A stretch of DNA of 37,086 nt, taken from IMG/VR virus record IMGVR_UViG_3300047551_001442, positions 1 through 37,086 of that record; one strand, given 5' to 3'. Made by a program: the position numbers and the translations under genes. The DNA is from a virus. The notes under the pieces were generated by a model. It saw only the letters and a list, made by a program, of their open reading frames with translations, had not been told where the DNA came from and searched no databases. This document shows positions 21,293 to 30,125 of this stretch, in pieces; the stretch's first letter is position 1; each line of letters opens with the position of its first letter.

Positions 21293-23418
21293 TATTGAAC
21301 TCTATTTAAAGTCTTTTGTGACCTATTTAATAATATAATTAAATCATTGCCACTTATTCTTGTCTCCAATGTTCCACCCATGCCTCCAACATCGCTAAGC
21401 ATATTTTTTAATTTAGAAAGTGGAGCAATTACTTCTGGATCAACTCGTGCATTTCGGTTATCTCCAACCGTTGCCATGGTAGGGCCAAAGGCTAAGCCTC
21501 CTTCTGCAAGTTTGGGAGCAGCAAGGCTATTTTTAACTAATGTACCTAAGGCAACTAATGCTATACCTCCAGCAATGGCAATAGCAGGATTTAATGATTT
21601 TAAAGCCGTTTTTATACCTAATGCCGCAATACCAACTTGTATTGCTAATTTCCCAAAACTAATTACCGCTTCAGCTACTGGTAATAAAAAAGATTTTATA
21701 TTAAATCCTGCGCCCGATAAAGCGTTAGCTAATTGTTCACCTAATGCTACAGATAAATCAGTTAATGTACCTTCTATAATATTTTTAAAACCTGTATTTA
21801 AATCTTCTATACCTTTTTTTAATCTAGTTATATTATCGTCAGTTACTTGTATGGCTTTACCAGCAGCATCTTGAGCTTTTGTAAAAGCATCTGTTTCTTC
21901 TTTAGCTCTTTGCGTTTCAGCTGTTAGGCTTCTTAATTGGTCTGGTAATTTACCAATAGTAGGTAGTAAATTAGTGGTTGGCATTAATTCATTCACAGGC
22001 TGCAATTTTACTTTTTCTCTTGCAACTCCTGCCGTTCTACTGACTGTTGGTGCGCCACCATCACCAAACACCAATTCTCCAGTACCTGTTGCACCACCTC
22101 CACCTGTACCACCTTTGCCGGGTGTGGCCATGAATAGACTGGCTAATTTTCCTTTAAGACTATCTACTGTTTCTCCTATGCTTTTAAATCTTGTTTCAAC
22201 TACCTTTTGTTCTTCCTGATACTTTGTCATTCCTGACAAATCAAATAACTCTAATCCTAATGCCTTTTGAACACTATCAATGCCTTGCATTAATTTTGCA
22301 ACATTGGAAAGAACTGCATTTTTTATGCTTATCCAAATATTTGTGAATCTATCTTTAAATGCTTTCCAGTTATCATACACATATAAAGAAATAGCACCTA
22401 TGGCGGCGATAGCAGCGGTAACGGCAAGAATAGCAGGATTGGCAAGGATGGCTGCAAAGGCTTTACTTATAACACCTGCCATGCTTGCAACAGTTGTAGA
22501 TATAAGTCGAATAGTGCCAACCATTGCACCAAAAGTAGTAATCAATTTTCCTACTATAAATATTGCAGGACCAATTGCAGCAACAATTAAACCAGCCTTA
22601 ACAATAAAGCTTTGTGTTTCTGGATTTAAAGATTTAAAGCCATTTACTAATCTTTGTATTCCGTCGCTTAATGAAGCTGCTACGGCTTCTAAATTTAAAC
22701 TTTCATTTATTGCTTTGCCAAGTTCAGCAAGTGATGCGACTACATTATCTTTAAGATTCTCAAATGTATTAGCTAAACCACCATTAGCCCTTTCTAATTC
22801 ACCTAATGCTCCAACTGTTCTTTCAATAAATATTTGACTACTTATTCCTGCGTCTCTTAATGCTTCAGCCGTCACTACACCAAATTCTTGCTTCATTACT
22901 TCAGCAAATTCTGGCAACCTTTCTTTTATTTGATTTAAATCCTCCTGCGTAACTTGACCAACGGCACTTATTTGACCTAATGCCCTAATAACACCATCAA
23001 ATGTATCCGCACCTTTTCCTGCCCTTGCTACGGCATTGCCAAATTGGGTAATTGTTTCACGCGCAGCATTAGCATTCATGCCAACACTTTGCAAAGTTGA
23101 TGAAGCCTTAACTACCTCAGGAAGTGCCAAGCCTGGATTTTCAGCAACTTTCCTTAACTTCTCCATTTCAATAGCTGCATCCTGGCTACTGCCCATAATA
23201 GCAGTTAATCCATTTTGCAACTTCTCCATGTCGGCAAAGGATTTGAGGGCAGCGGTGCCAAGGCCAATAATAGGAAGCGTTAACGACTGGGTTAGATTGC
23301 TGCCAATGTTCTGCATATTTTGCCCAAACTTAGACATTGACTTTTCTACCCTACCAAGCTCCTTGTCAAGGTTGGTAGTGTCAATGCCAAGTTTTAAGAG
23401 TAATTTACCTATTGCCAT
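21292..23418 (-). CDS. Tape measure protein, 708 aa
   Basis: Sets tail length and enters the host envelope with the DNA. The N-terminus has the tape-measure signature (LDKELGRVEKSMSKFGQNMQ, SLTLPIIGLGTAALKSFADM, MEKLQNGLTAIMGSS, then GVIRALGQISAVGQVTQEDL). Residues about 270-355 contain hydrophobic segments (LIVAAIGPAIFIVGKLI, AILAVTAAIAAIGAISLYVY) as usual. A Gly-rich linker lies near 430-445 and a second hydrophobic region near 595-640. It is short for the family, predicting a short tail. It follows the frameshifted chaperone genes. Confidence 0.9.
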   Translation of the reverse strand: MAIGKLLLKLGIDTTNLDKELGRVEKSMSKFGQNMQNIGSNLTQSLTLPIIGLGTAALKSFADMEKLQNGLTAIMGSSQDAAIEMEKLRKVAENPGLALPEVVKASSTLQSVGMNANAARETITQFGNAVARAGKGADTFDGVIRALGQISAVGQVTQEDLNQIKERLPEFAEVMKQEFGVVTAEALRDAGISSQIFIERTVGALGELERANGGLANTFENLKDNVVASLAELGKAINESLNLEAVAASLSDGIQRLVNGFKSLNPETQSFIVKAGLIVAAIGPAIFIVGKLITTFGAMVGTIRLISTTVASMAGVISKAFAAILANPAILAVTAAIAAIGAISLYVYDNWKAFKDRFTNIWISIKNAVLSNVAKLMQGIDSVQKALGLELFDLSGMTKYQEEQKVVETRFKSIGETVDSLKGKLASLFMATPGKGGTGGGGATGTGELVFGDGGAPTVSRTAGVAREKVKLQPVNELMPTTNLLPTIGKLPDQLRSLTAETQRAKEETDAFTKAQDAAGKAIQVTDDNITRLKKGIEDLNTGFKNIIEGTLTDLSVALGEQLANALSGAGFNIKSFLLPVAEAVISFGKLAIQVGIAALGIKTALKSLNPAIAIAGGIALVALGTLVKNSLAAPKLAEGGLAFGPTMATVGDNRNARVDPEVIAPLSKLKNMLSDVGGMGGTLETRISGNDLIILLNRSQKTLNRVQ

Positions 23419-23760
23419 TTATATCTCTTTATCCCATTTGTTAAATATTATTTTGTCATTATTTGTCAAAGGTCTGTTAGTTTCTTTTTTAACCGGTGTT
23501 TCCCATCGAAATTCAATCAAATCTGTTGGCTTTAAACTTTTATCTTTTGCCGTATGGACATTTAGTAAAAGTGTTGTTTGCCATCGGATGCGCTCCCATT
23601 GAAATTGTTCTTCAAGTTCAAATTGCTTATTATAACCTTGCATGGCTATAACAACCTCTCTGAAGCTCATGTCGTAATATTGCGAAGGAGGAAACCTTAA
23701 AACTCCGAAACAAAATTGTTCGATAAATTCAAGTGTGAGTTCTCCTCCTTCGCCACTACG
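23419..23760 (-). CDS. Tail assembly chaperone, frameshifted C-terminal part (gpT-like)
   Basis: This frame is open from the slippery site at 23760 to its stop at 23419-23421 and includes an internal ATG at 23670 that could be mistaken for a gene start. Read by -1 frameshift from 23697-24065 it gives a fusion of 102 + 113 = 215 residues. The added part has a GGELTLEFIEQFCFGVLRFP start and a charged helical segment (NKQFELEEQFQWERIRWQT). In lambda-like phages the gpGT-type fusion binds tail tube subunits and tape measure during assembly. It is placed just before the tape measure gene, as expected. Confidence 0.75.
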   Translation of the reverse strand, partial: RSGEGGELTLEFIEQFCFGVLRFPPSQYYDMSFREVVIAMQGYNKQFELEEQFQWERIRWQTTLLLNVHTAKDKSLKPTDLIEFRWETPVKKETNRPLTNNDKIIFNKWDKEI

Positions 23761-23766
23761 TTTTTT
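23682..23766 (-). promoter_or_regulatory. Programmed -1 frameshift site: A AAA AAC slippery heptamer plus 13-bp stem
   Basis: In the leftward RNA the heptamer A AAA AAC lies at 23766-23760 in the frame of 23697-24065 (codons GAA AAA AAC). After a 6-base spacer, GCGAAGGAGGAGA (23753-23741) pairs with TTTCCTCCTTCGC (23694-23682): 13 pairs with one G-U, loop of 46 bases. The zero-frame stop at 23699-23697 falls at the loop edge. Confidence 0.85.
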
Positions 23767-24065
23767 TCATTCTCGTTTTCTGGTGGTGAAATCTCGTTTG
23801 ATATCATTTCCATAATGCGAGTTATACCTCCCATATCTGTATCTACAAGATCGCAGAAAGATTGTAAGGTATAAGGGCATTTCTCCCCTTTAGCCTTGTA
23901 ACCATATTCAACGCCTGTGTAGGCAAGCTCAAGGGCAAGTAAAAGGTCTTCGCCAAGTTGGGAAAGGTCGCTTAATTTTAGCTTCCTTTCCCTTAAAAAT
24001 GTACCTAACACGAACATTCCAAATTTAATCGGAATAGTCGTGTTGGCAATTGTTATTGTTTTCAT
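23697..24065 (-). CDS. Tail assembly chaperone (gpG-like), 122 aa
   Basis: The short product of the chaperone pair that holds the tape measure protein ready for tail tube polymerisation. The sequence is small and helical (MFVLGTFLRERKLKLSDL, DLLLALELAYTGVEYGY), like the tail-chaperone families of siphophages, with a charged tail (SPPENENEKNVVAKEE) whose codons hold the slippery site. It lies between the major tail gene and the tape measure gene. Most ribosomes should end here at 23697; a minority should shift into the 23419-23760 frame. Confidence 0.8.
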   Translation of the reverse strand: MKTITIANTTIPIKFGMFVLGTFLRERKLKLSDLSQLGEDLLLALELAYTGVEYGYKAKGEKCPYTLQSFCDLVDTDMGGITRIMEMISNEISPPENENEKNVVAKEENSHLNLSNNFVSEF

Positions 24066-24080
24066 GTTAGGTAATTTTTA

Positions 24081-24506
24081 CTATTTAGTTGTTTTTGTAA
24101 TTGCACCAGTAACCTCAAATGAAGCTGAATAGCTTGTGTTTTCTTCTACTGCTGCGTTTAAATCCAATGATGTACAAATGGCTTGCATTGTAAACACATT
24201 GTCGCCTGATACATCTGTTGTAAACTTAATCGTCAGAGCTGTACCGCTAATTAGATCGGTAAACAAATCATCAAACAAATAATTAGTTGATGAATCACCA
24301 GGCCCAGCGTACAATGCCTCCGTTGAAAGAGTGCCTGATAGTTGACCTTTTTTAACTTCTCTCCATCCACCTGATGCGCTATCTTTTGTCAAAATTTCAC
24401 GCATTGCGGCTGTAACGTTCATTTGGCAGGAAGTTGCGTAACCGATCGCGGTATTATCTTTATAAAGACGCATCAACGTACCATTAATAATGCCAGTAGT
24501 TGCCAT
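24081..24506 (-). CDS. Major tail tube protein, 141 aa
   Basis: Forms the tail tube. The sequence has the typical start MATTGIINGTLMRLYKDNTA, a central WREVKKGQLSGTLSTEAL segment and the C-terminal pattern SLDLNAAVEENTSYSASFEVTG, all typical of TP901-1-type major tail proteins of siphophages. It is mostly beta strands. Length and position (after the tail terminator, before the chaperones) fit. Confidence 0.85.
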   Translation of the reverse strand: MATTGIINGTLMRLYKDNTAIGYATSCQMNVTAAMREILTKDSASGGWREVKKGQLSGTLSTEALYAGPGDSSTNYLFDDLFTDLISGTALTIKFTTDVSGDNVFTMQAICTSLDLNAAVEENTSYSASFEVTGAITKTTK

Positions 24507-24512
24507 GTTATT

Positions 24513-24770
24513 TTATTTTTTTGGTTTATTAATTTTTACTTCTTCTTCATTGCTATCCTGACCTTGGAAATAATCCATGGGTACTGGAATTGGAATGTAT
24601 ACTGGTTCTTGCTGAGCCTCGGCTTTCTTAGGCATCTCCTCCACGACATAGCTCTCATCAAGTAGTTCTGCAATGCCATCTTTCACCAATTGTTCTCCAT
24701 ATTCAGAAAGAAAAACACCAACCTTGCCAGGTGCCTTTCCGTTCCATTCTTTTAATAATCTTAACTTCAT
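24513..24770 (-). CDS. Hypothetical protein, 85 aa
   Basis: A small protein between tail terminator and major tail genes, overlapping the former by 4 bases. The first half forms a short domain (RLLKEWNGKAPGKVGVFLSE, then LVKDGIAELLDE) similar in look to small phage proteins in which a strand-rich motif with G-x-x-x-x-V precedes a helix. The second half is acidic, Pro-rich and disordered (QQEPVYIPIPVPMDYF), with a basic end. The role is not known; it is probably linked to head-tail joining or tail initiation by its position. Confidence 0.6.
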   Translation of the reverse strand: MKLRLLKEWNGKAPGKVGVFLSEYGEQLVKDGIAELLDESYVVEEMPKKAEAQQEPVYIPIPVPMDYFQGQDSNEEEVKINKPKK

Positions 24771-25156
24771 CGTTTCATTTTTGCGTTAAAATCAATGCTC
24801 ATCCAATATACATTCAAATCAGCATTATATACTTGGCTATCGCTGCTGACATAGGTTATTGTTTGAACACTAACATTATTTACTGTACCGGTAAATCTAT
24901 CTAACCTATTTCTAACATTATTAGCAAGTGTTTGCGTAGTCTCGTAATTGTTAGTATAAACATCAACCTGCACATTTATTTCTTCTAAATTACTTTGACC
25001 ATCTTTAAAATCAACTGGTGTGCTATTTACGATTGTGTAAACCATAAAAGGATATTGCACATTTTGCGGAGCAATGTCAGGGAATATATTTAAACCGCAT
25101 ACACCTGTGATGGCTGCGTCAGTTGTTAATCTTCCGTATATTACTTTACCTATCAT
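24767..25156 (-). CDS. Tail terminator/completion protein (DUF3168-like), 129 aa
   Basis: Caps the tail tube and joins it to the head. Family pattern: an N-terminal helix (IYGRLTTDAAITGVCG), then NIFPDIAPQNVQYPFMVYTI with the conserved PQ-x-x-x-x-P, a strand-rich middle (EEINVQVDVYTNNYETTQTL) and a helix ANNVRNRLDRF. I chose ATG 25156, which overlaps the preceding stop as ATGA; ATG 25165 is possible. Position between the gp10-like and tail genes agrees. Confidence 0.75.
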   Translation of the reverse strand: MIGKVIYGRLTTDAAITGVCGLNIFPDIAPQNVQYPFMVYTIVNSTPVDFKDGQSNLEEINVQVDVYTNNYETTQTLANNVRNRLDRFTGTVNNVSVQTITYVSSDSQVYNADLNVYWMSIDFNAKMKR

Positions 25157-25722
25157 AACTCCCAAAATTTACGCGGATATTGTTGAGCCATTTTAATTGC
25201 TTCTCCCGACATCTTTTGAAATACTGCCATTTGGCTTGCCTTCTCTGCTTTATTTTTTACTTTTCTCACCCATGCTTTTGTACTACCATATACCATGTGT
25301 GCGTAAAAGCCATCTGTTTTTCCATCACTTGACAATGTAGCACCTTTGCCAGCATCTTTATATAAGGGACCAATTGCTGATGCAACTCTTTTAAAGTTTT
25401 TCTCATCAGATACTATTTTAATTGACCTCTGTAAATTACCTGGTAATATTGTATATTTTAATCCTTTACCTCCAACATAAAATTTATGTTCTTTATTAGA
25501 TTTTGGAACAAGATTTTTATATGCAGACAATGCTATTGGTTCTGCTGCTTTTGATATTTCTTTTCTTTTTTCTATTGTAATTCTTTGCATTATATTATCC
25601 AGTTCAATAACTGATTCCGCAAAGTTATATATTGCTAATAATTGACCTTTTTTATTAGTTCTTTTCTGTGTTTCTGCTTGTATCCTACGCAGTTTATCTA
25701 ATTTGGCTTGTGATATAAACAT
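25153..25722 (-). CDS. HK97 gp10-like head-tail connector protein, 189 aa
   Basis: The start at 25722 overlaps the previous stop as TGATG, preferred to an ATG nine codons upstream. The protein begins MFISQAKLDKLRRIQAETQ, is basic, and contains the gp10-like C-terminal pattern (HMVYGSTKAWVRKVKNKAEK, then a helix to QYPRKFWEL). Members act in joining head and tail. It is slightly longer than usual, because of a basic helical N-terminal part. Confidence 0.7.
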   Translation of the reverse strand: MFISQAKLDKLRRIQAETQKRTNKKGQLLAIYNFAESVIELDNIMQRITIEKRKEISKAAEPIALSAYKNLVPKSNKEHKFYVGGKGLKYTILPGNLQRSIKIVSDEKNFKRVASAIGPLYKDAGKGATLSSDGKTDGFYAHMVYGSTKAWVRKVKNKAEKASQMAVFQKMSGEAIKMAQQYPRKFWEL

Positions 25723-26066
25723 CAGACATAATTTTGAGCGTATGAACAAAATAAATGCAGATACAAGTTATCTTCTGATATCTGCACATTTTCAATTTGA
25801 TAATATTTATTCATCCAGATAATTCTCTGTTGCTCGTTTATGTCTGTTCTATATCTGCAAATAACTTTGATTTGACTTAGGGCAGTTATCTTACCTCCCT
25901 CAACTTCTTCCCTATTTGTACCTTTATAATCCACATATCCCCACACTTCCGCATAATTACTCCAGCTTTCAGCACCATAACCAGTTGCGCCAATTGTCCT
26001 TGTCACACTTTGAACAATGATCCTTTCTCTTAACTTTCCAATCTCTTCTTTTTTATTAAACTTCAT
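25722..26066 (-). CDS. Phage head-tail adaptor (Phage_H_T_join-like), 114 aa
   Basis: A head-closure protein of the SPP1 gp16/HK97 gp7 type. The sequence follows the family: LRERIIVQSVTRTIGATGYG, then ESWSNYAEVWGYVDYKGTNRE, then a strand (SQIKVICRYRTDINEQQRI, IWMNKYYQIENVQ). It is a small beta barrel. The start overlaps the preceding stop by one base and its end overlaps the next start as TGATG. Confidence 0.8.
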   Translation of the reverse strand: MKFNKKEEIGKLRERIIVQSVTRTIGATGYGAESWSNYAEVWGYVDYKGTNREEVEGGKITALSQIKVICRYRTDINEQQRIIWMNKYYQIENVQISEDNLYLHLFCSYAQNYV

Positions 26067-26626
26067 TAGAATAGTTGTACGCGGTATTGGTCAAGTAAAT
26101 ATTCTGAGGCAGTTGGTAATTTCTTAATATAATCTTCTCTATTATCATAACTGTCGGCAACCATCATTAAAATGGCTTGTCTTATTTGGTAAGGTACACC
26201 CGATGGCTGATTTGAATATCCAGCCGTATAAGTAATTGTTACGTCATTTATATTTCCGTATAAAGTAGGCCATGATTTTCCATAAGCAAGGCTTAACCTT
26301 GCAGGTTTAGTAAATGTATCAACAACATAATTGGAAGCATCAAATGTTTGTGTGGTATTTTGACTATCTGCGTATTGAAATGAACTTACTGAAATAACTG
26401 GAGATACAGATAAGTAAAGCAATGGATTGTTTAACCTATCTAACTTCTCTGTAATTGTTTGAGTAATTAATGCCTGATTTAAATAACTTTCAGCTGCCTG
26501 CCTTGCACTTTGGATTAAATTAGTAATAAGTGTGTCATCTGCCGATGTGTCCACCTTCAAATAATTCTTAACTTCACTAACTGTCCAAATTTCTGTTACT
26601 GGTGCTGTTGTTACCTTCCAAGCCAT
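26066..26626 (-). CDS. Head-tail connector (gp6-like / QLRG family), 186 aa
   Basis: Binds beneath the portal. The family pattern is clear: WTVSEVKNYLKVDTSADD, LITNLIQSARQAAESYLNQ, a strand-rich middle with ASNYVVDTFTKPARLSL, and a late helical part with PYQIRQAILMMVADSYDNRE. It is the first gene after the capsid gene and 58 bases away from it; the gap holds a hairpin at 26643-26669. Confidence 0.8.
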   Translation of the reverse strand: MAWKVTTAPVTEIWTVSEVKNYLKVDTSADDTLITNLIQSARQAAESYLNQALITQTITEKLDRLNNPLLYLSVSPVISVSSFQYADSQNTTQTFDASNYVVDTFTKPARLSLAYGKSWPTLYGNINDVTITYTAGYSNQPSGVPYQIRQAILMMVADSYDNREDYIKKLPTASEYLLDQYRVQLF

Positions 26627-26642
26627 GTTAAATTATTTTAGA

Positions 26643-26669
26643 AGGGATGGACAATTAATGCCCATCCCT
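26643..26669 (-). terminator. Hairpin between capsid and connector genes
   Basis: AGGGATGG and CCATCCCT form an 8-bp perfect stem with an 11-base loop. There is no clear U-tract after it in the leftward RNA, so it may stabilise the capsid message or cause only partial termination. Confidence 0.45.
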
Positions 26670-26684
26670 AAACACTATCCCTAT

Positions 26685-27911
26685 TTACAGATTCTTAAGG
26701 TGCTTAATTGCAGCAGTATTTAACAACTTGCCGTCAAATCTTGCATACATTAAGAAGCCAAGCTCCATCTCATCCATAAACCTCTCACGCAAAGGCACAA
26801 GCACATTGTTAGCCACCTGGCGTATGATGTACTTAGACCAATCACCGAAAAATATAATCTTTGCATCGGCAGCCTGTGCAGATGGAAGGTCATTATTCAC
26901 AAAGAAATTGTATCCTAATAATCTATCAGGTGTACCTTCTCTTAATGATGGCTGGAATAAACCGTTATAATCATTGTCAACGTTTAACTTTCTAACCGCG
27001 CTCAAAATCTGGTCATGCATCATGAATGCAGCAGATGGAGAGTTACGGTAAGCAATGTCAACAGAATGTACAAGGTTAATAAGATCACTTGCGGTAAATG
27101 CACCGGTAGATGCAGATTCAACGCCCGAAGGTGCTACATCTCTAAATCCAGTTGGCTTGCCTGATCCGTCACCAGTTGTGAAGGCAGTATTTAAGCCACG
27201 GCCTAAACGCTCACCTAACATAATAGGTAATTCTGTATTTAATAAGCCAAACTCGTCATTTGCCCATTCAACAGATACCTTAACAAGTGTATTAATGACG
27301 TGAGCAGCAAATGTCTCTCTTGTGAAAGTCATGTCCTGTACAGTCACCGCTCCACCTTCTGTATGCCAGTTGCCTGATGTGCCTGTGTCATTTACCTTTG
27401 GCCAATACAATGTACCTGCCTGAGGTGTAGTAATTACACGAGATACCTGGAGCATTGGGCCGTAGTAAGCCATTGTCTTTTCCAATTCATATGAAAATTG
27501 GTAAGGAATGACATAACCACCTGCAAGACCTGTCTCAGCAGTTGTGATTGTAGCAGTACCACGCATCTCTCGAAGCATTGATTGCTCATTGCTTGTCAAG
27601 TCACGCTTTGCAAGAGCTTTCATAAATGCTGTGTGATACTCAGGTGATTTTACAATTTCCCTGGCATTCGTTGGCATTGCTGAAATGCTTTGCTCAACTT
27701 GGCTAACAGAGCGGCTTTCAGAGTTAATTTCATTCCACCTTTCAAGTCGTGAAATTTGCTCTGTATAATTTTTAAAAGAGGCATCTGCTGCATCCCATTG
27801 GGATAACTCGTCGGAGGTCATTAACCTTCCTTCGGCTGTTGCTCTCTTTTGTAGGTCTTCCATTATTGCATAGTCGGAAGCCCGCTTTTCTCTTAACTCT
27901 TTAGAAGTCAT
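26685..27911 (-). CDS. HK97-type major capsid protein, 408 aa
   Basis: Main shell protein. Residues 1-95 form a helical delta domain (SKELREKRASDYAIMEDLQ), expected to be cut away by the protease. The mature part begins near 100 and contains classic HK97 features: GGYVIPYQFSYELEKTM, SRVITTPQAGTLYWPKV, WHTEGGAVTVQDMTFTRETF, a spine helix, a GDGSGKPTGF motif and a final LGYNFFVNNDLP with RERFMDEMELGFLMYARFDG. The length is normal. Confidence 0.92.
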   Translation of the reverse strand: MTSKELREKRASDYAIMEDLQKRATAEGRLMTSDELSQWDAADASFKNYTEQISRLERWNEINSESRSVSQVEQSISAMPTNAREIVKSPEYHTAFMKALAKRDLTSNEQSMLREMRGTATITTAETGLAGGYVIPYQFSYELEKTMAYYGPMLQVSRVITTPQAGTLYWPKVNDTGTSGNWHTEGGAVTVQDMTFTRETFAAHVINTLVKVSVEWANDEFGLLNTELPIMLGERLGRGLNTAFTTGDGSGKPTGFRDVAPSGVESASTGAFTASDLINLVHSVDIAYRNSPSAAFMMHDQILSAVRKLNVDNDYNGLFQPSLREGTPDRLLGYNFFVNNDLPSAQAADAKIIFFGDWSKYIIRQVANNVLVPLRERFMDEMELGFLMYARFDGKLLNTAAIKHLKNL

Positions 27912-27913
27912 TT

Positions 27914-28849
27914 TTAAATTGTTTTAAGTTTGTTTAAATGCAGGGCATTCCTGCGTAATTCTTGCTGTATTCTAATATCTGACTTAACAGAAATTTCAAT
28001 AACCTTTTTTAAATCTTCATCTATATCCTTTGTAGCCTCATAACTTCTTTTTGCAACCATTGTATCAGGATTAGCTGGATAGGTTACAGGAGAAACATCA
28101 TATACCTTTTTAATGCTTGTGATAATTCTTTTTGGTTTATTACCAGTTCTTTCTTCCCACTTCTCTTTATCTACAGTAAAAGCAAAGCTACTTTGGTACA
28201 CATCACCACGCCTAACCATCTCTAACAAGTCATTGCCTAATGTTGTATTTGGTGCTTCAAATTCATACTCCATAGCATTACCAGTTACATTTAGTTTTAA
28301 TGTACCGGATGATGTTCTTGCCAGTACCATGTTTTCATCATGGTTGAATAATGCAACTACGTCATTCATATCTGCATTTTTTAACGCCTCTGTGTCCATC
28401 TCCTCCTCATACCAACCCATATCATAGGCAGAGTTGAAAACAGTAGCCGTGCCAAAAATAGTGCGGCTTTCTGGTTTAGCTCTTAGTTCAAAATTTATGC
28501 TTCTCTTTTCCATATCTGTTGATATACTATTTTCTTCCTTTATTTCATTTATCTTTCTTTCTGCCCATCCTTTCATTGTCTCTCCTCCCCATGCGTCGTA
28601 CATTATTGAACCGCAAATTTCTGAACCGTCCTCATCAAAATATTTATTTTGATTATATACTTCTGCACGCGATAAAAAGCTAAATGTTCTTTTGATTTCT
28701 AATAAATCTAAACCTTCCTTATTTGCAATTTGATTTGCACGAAACCAACCTACGCGAGTGCCACATGAAGAGCCATTTTCCTCTTTGTGTTTCAGAGCCT
28801 TTTTTGCTGCTCTGACTGCTGATTGCGGATAATCGTTATATGTTGGCAT
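27914..28849 (-). CDS. HK97-type prohead protease with N-terminal extension, 311 aa
   Basis: Matures the capsid by cutting scaffold domains. Residues about 113-265 are the protease: FGTATVFNSAYDMGWYEEE, the catalytic His in ALFNHDEN (170), the catalytic Ser in YQSSFAF (220 or 221), and VSPVTYPANP at the end. Residues 1-105 form another domain (YPQSAVRAAKKALKHKEENG, CGTRVGWFRANQIAN, AWGGETMKGWAERKI) that phages of this kind also carry in portal-protease regions; its task is unclear. The gene overlaps the portal gene by 14 bases. Confidence 0.85.
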   Translation of the reverse strand: MPTYNDYPQSAVRAAKKALKHKEENGSSCGTRVGWFRANQIANKEGLDLLEIKRTFSFLSRAEVYNQNKYFDEDGSEICGSIMYDAWGGETMKGWAERKINEIKEENSISTDMEKRSINFELRAKPESRTIFGTATVFNSAYDMGWYEEEMDTEALKNADMNDVVALFNHDENMVLARTSSGTLKLNVTGNAMEYEFEAPNTTLGNDLLEMVRRGDVYQSSFAFTVDKEKWEERTGNKPKRIITSIKKVYDVSPVTYPANPDTMVAKRSYEATKDIDEDLKKVIEISVKSDIRIQQELRRNALHLNKLKTI

Positions 28850-30074
28850 CTTGCGTTATATCGTTTGTTTGTTCTGTCTTTATATTAGATGCTAATGGCA
28901 ATTCATAACTATCGCCACCTTCGTAAGGATTCATATTTTCTTTAATCCTAATTTCGTTTGGTGACATCGCCAGTACATTTCTCATCGTTGTATAATAAGA
29001 TGATCTCGCAGCAATATCTCCACGAAGTAAGCCATCAAGATTAAAGCGTGTGCTATATCTATCCTTTTCTACTTCAAAAAATATCTTTCTATTAAATTCT
29101 GCCTCTATGATTTCGCACAAAGGCATAATCGTATAGTTGACAAACATCTGGCTCAATTGCTCCATATTGCCAAATGTCGCTTTGTCCATATCTTCCAATA
29201 GAATGCCAGGTACACCTGTAATCCTTGCAATGTCGGAAATGGTAGCCTTTTTTGTTTCATTAAAAGAAGCATCGTTTGGATTTAAACCAACTTTCTGAAA
29301 GTCCATTCCTTCCTCAAGTATCGCAGTTCCTCCTGCGTTTTGACTACCGCCAAATGCACGGTTGAAGCTACTTTTTAATCTGTCGTATGCCTCATTTGTT
29401 AACCTGCCAGGATGTTTAAGAACACCGTTCAAATGTGCGCCATTCTTATAAAAGTTAGCACCATAATTTCTGTTTGCTAATGCTAAACCAAAATTGTCAC
29501 GGTGAAGATCAGGTATAAGTAATGATTTTACGCCATCCCAGGCAAGGTTAGGAATGTATATAATATTTTCGCTTCTATATGTTTTATTTGTTTCCTTGTT
29601 TTTAAATACAAGTTCATTCCTACTGTTATACCCTATTTCTACTTTTGTAGGATTAAGAATAGTAAGGCTGTTAATTCTTGTAGTTATACTATTCCTGTTA
29701 ATAGCTGCGTAAAATGCACCATGTGCAAGATAATGCAACACCATTGTTTTATAAAAGGTGTGCGAAGTGTAAAGTTCGGATGGTTCACGACTAATTATTT
29801 TATAATTAGGATGATCCTTTGCAATCCTGATACCTCCGTTATCTTGCTTCTCAATAATGTCAAATGGAATAGATGCTATAACACCTCCTAGTATCTGTGT
29901 TGCCCGGTAAAACGCTGGAAGACCAACAATTGAATACTCATCAACTGCTACACCTGCGGCAGAGCCACGCTGAAACAAGGCACCTAATGTATCACCATTT
30001 ATTGGTGTAGATGGATTTTCCAGGCTGCTTTTACGCGTGGAAAAAAAAGACCGCATGGTGTCAAGTATAGCCAT
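28836..30074 (-). CDS. HK97-type portal protein, 412 aa
   Basis: The dodecameric ring through which DNA is pumped. Typical sequences: LPAFYRATQILGGVIASIPF, LVLHYL-like helix with HGAFYAAINRN, PTKVEIGYN, a clip-region around LKHPGRLTNEAYDRLKSSF, and ARITGVPGILLEDMDKATFG. The length is usual. The N-terminus has a Gly/Ala-rich loop after a short basic leader. It is followed by the protease gene with a 14-base overlap. Confidence 0.9.
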   Translation of the reverse strand: MAILDTMRSFFSTRKSSLENPSTPINGDTLGALFQRGSAAGVAVDEYSIVGLPAFYRATQILGGVIASIPFDIIEKQDNGGIRIAKDHPNYKIISREPSELYTSHTFYKTMVLHYLAHGAFYAAINRNSITTRINSLTILNPTKVEIGYNSRNELVFKNKETNKTYRSENIIYIPNLAWDGVKSLLIPDLHRDNFGLALANRNYGANFYKNGAHLNGVLKHPGRLTNEAYDRLKSSFNRAFGGSQNAGGTAILEEGMDFQKVGLNPNDASFNETKKATISDIARITGVPGILLEDMDKATFGNMEQLSQMFVNYTIMPLCEIIEAEFNRKIFFEVEKDRYSTRFNLDGLLRGDIAARSSYYTTMRNVLAMSPNEIRIKENMNPYEGGDSYELPLASNIKTEQTNDITQDANI

Positions 30075-30125
30075 GCGGTAAAATTAAACGAAATAGTATG
30101 AAAAATCTGAACCTTTAGTAACAAG

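Noticed and set aside
21347-22837. Several long open frames on the + strand opposite the tape measure gene
   Set aside because: They lie wholly inside the tape measure gene, have no coupled neighbours, and their composition follows from the coding strand.
23419-23670. Independent 83-aa gene starting at 23670
   Set aside because: The frame is open upstream to the slippery heptamer, and the frameshift signal explains it better as the end of a fusion.
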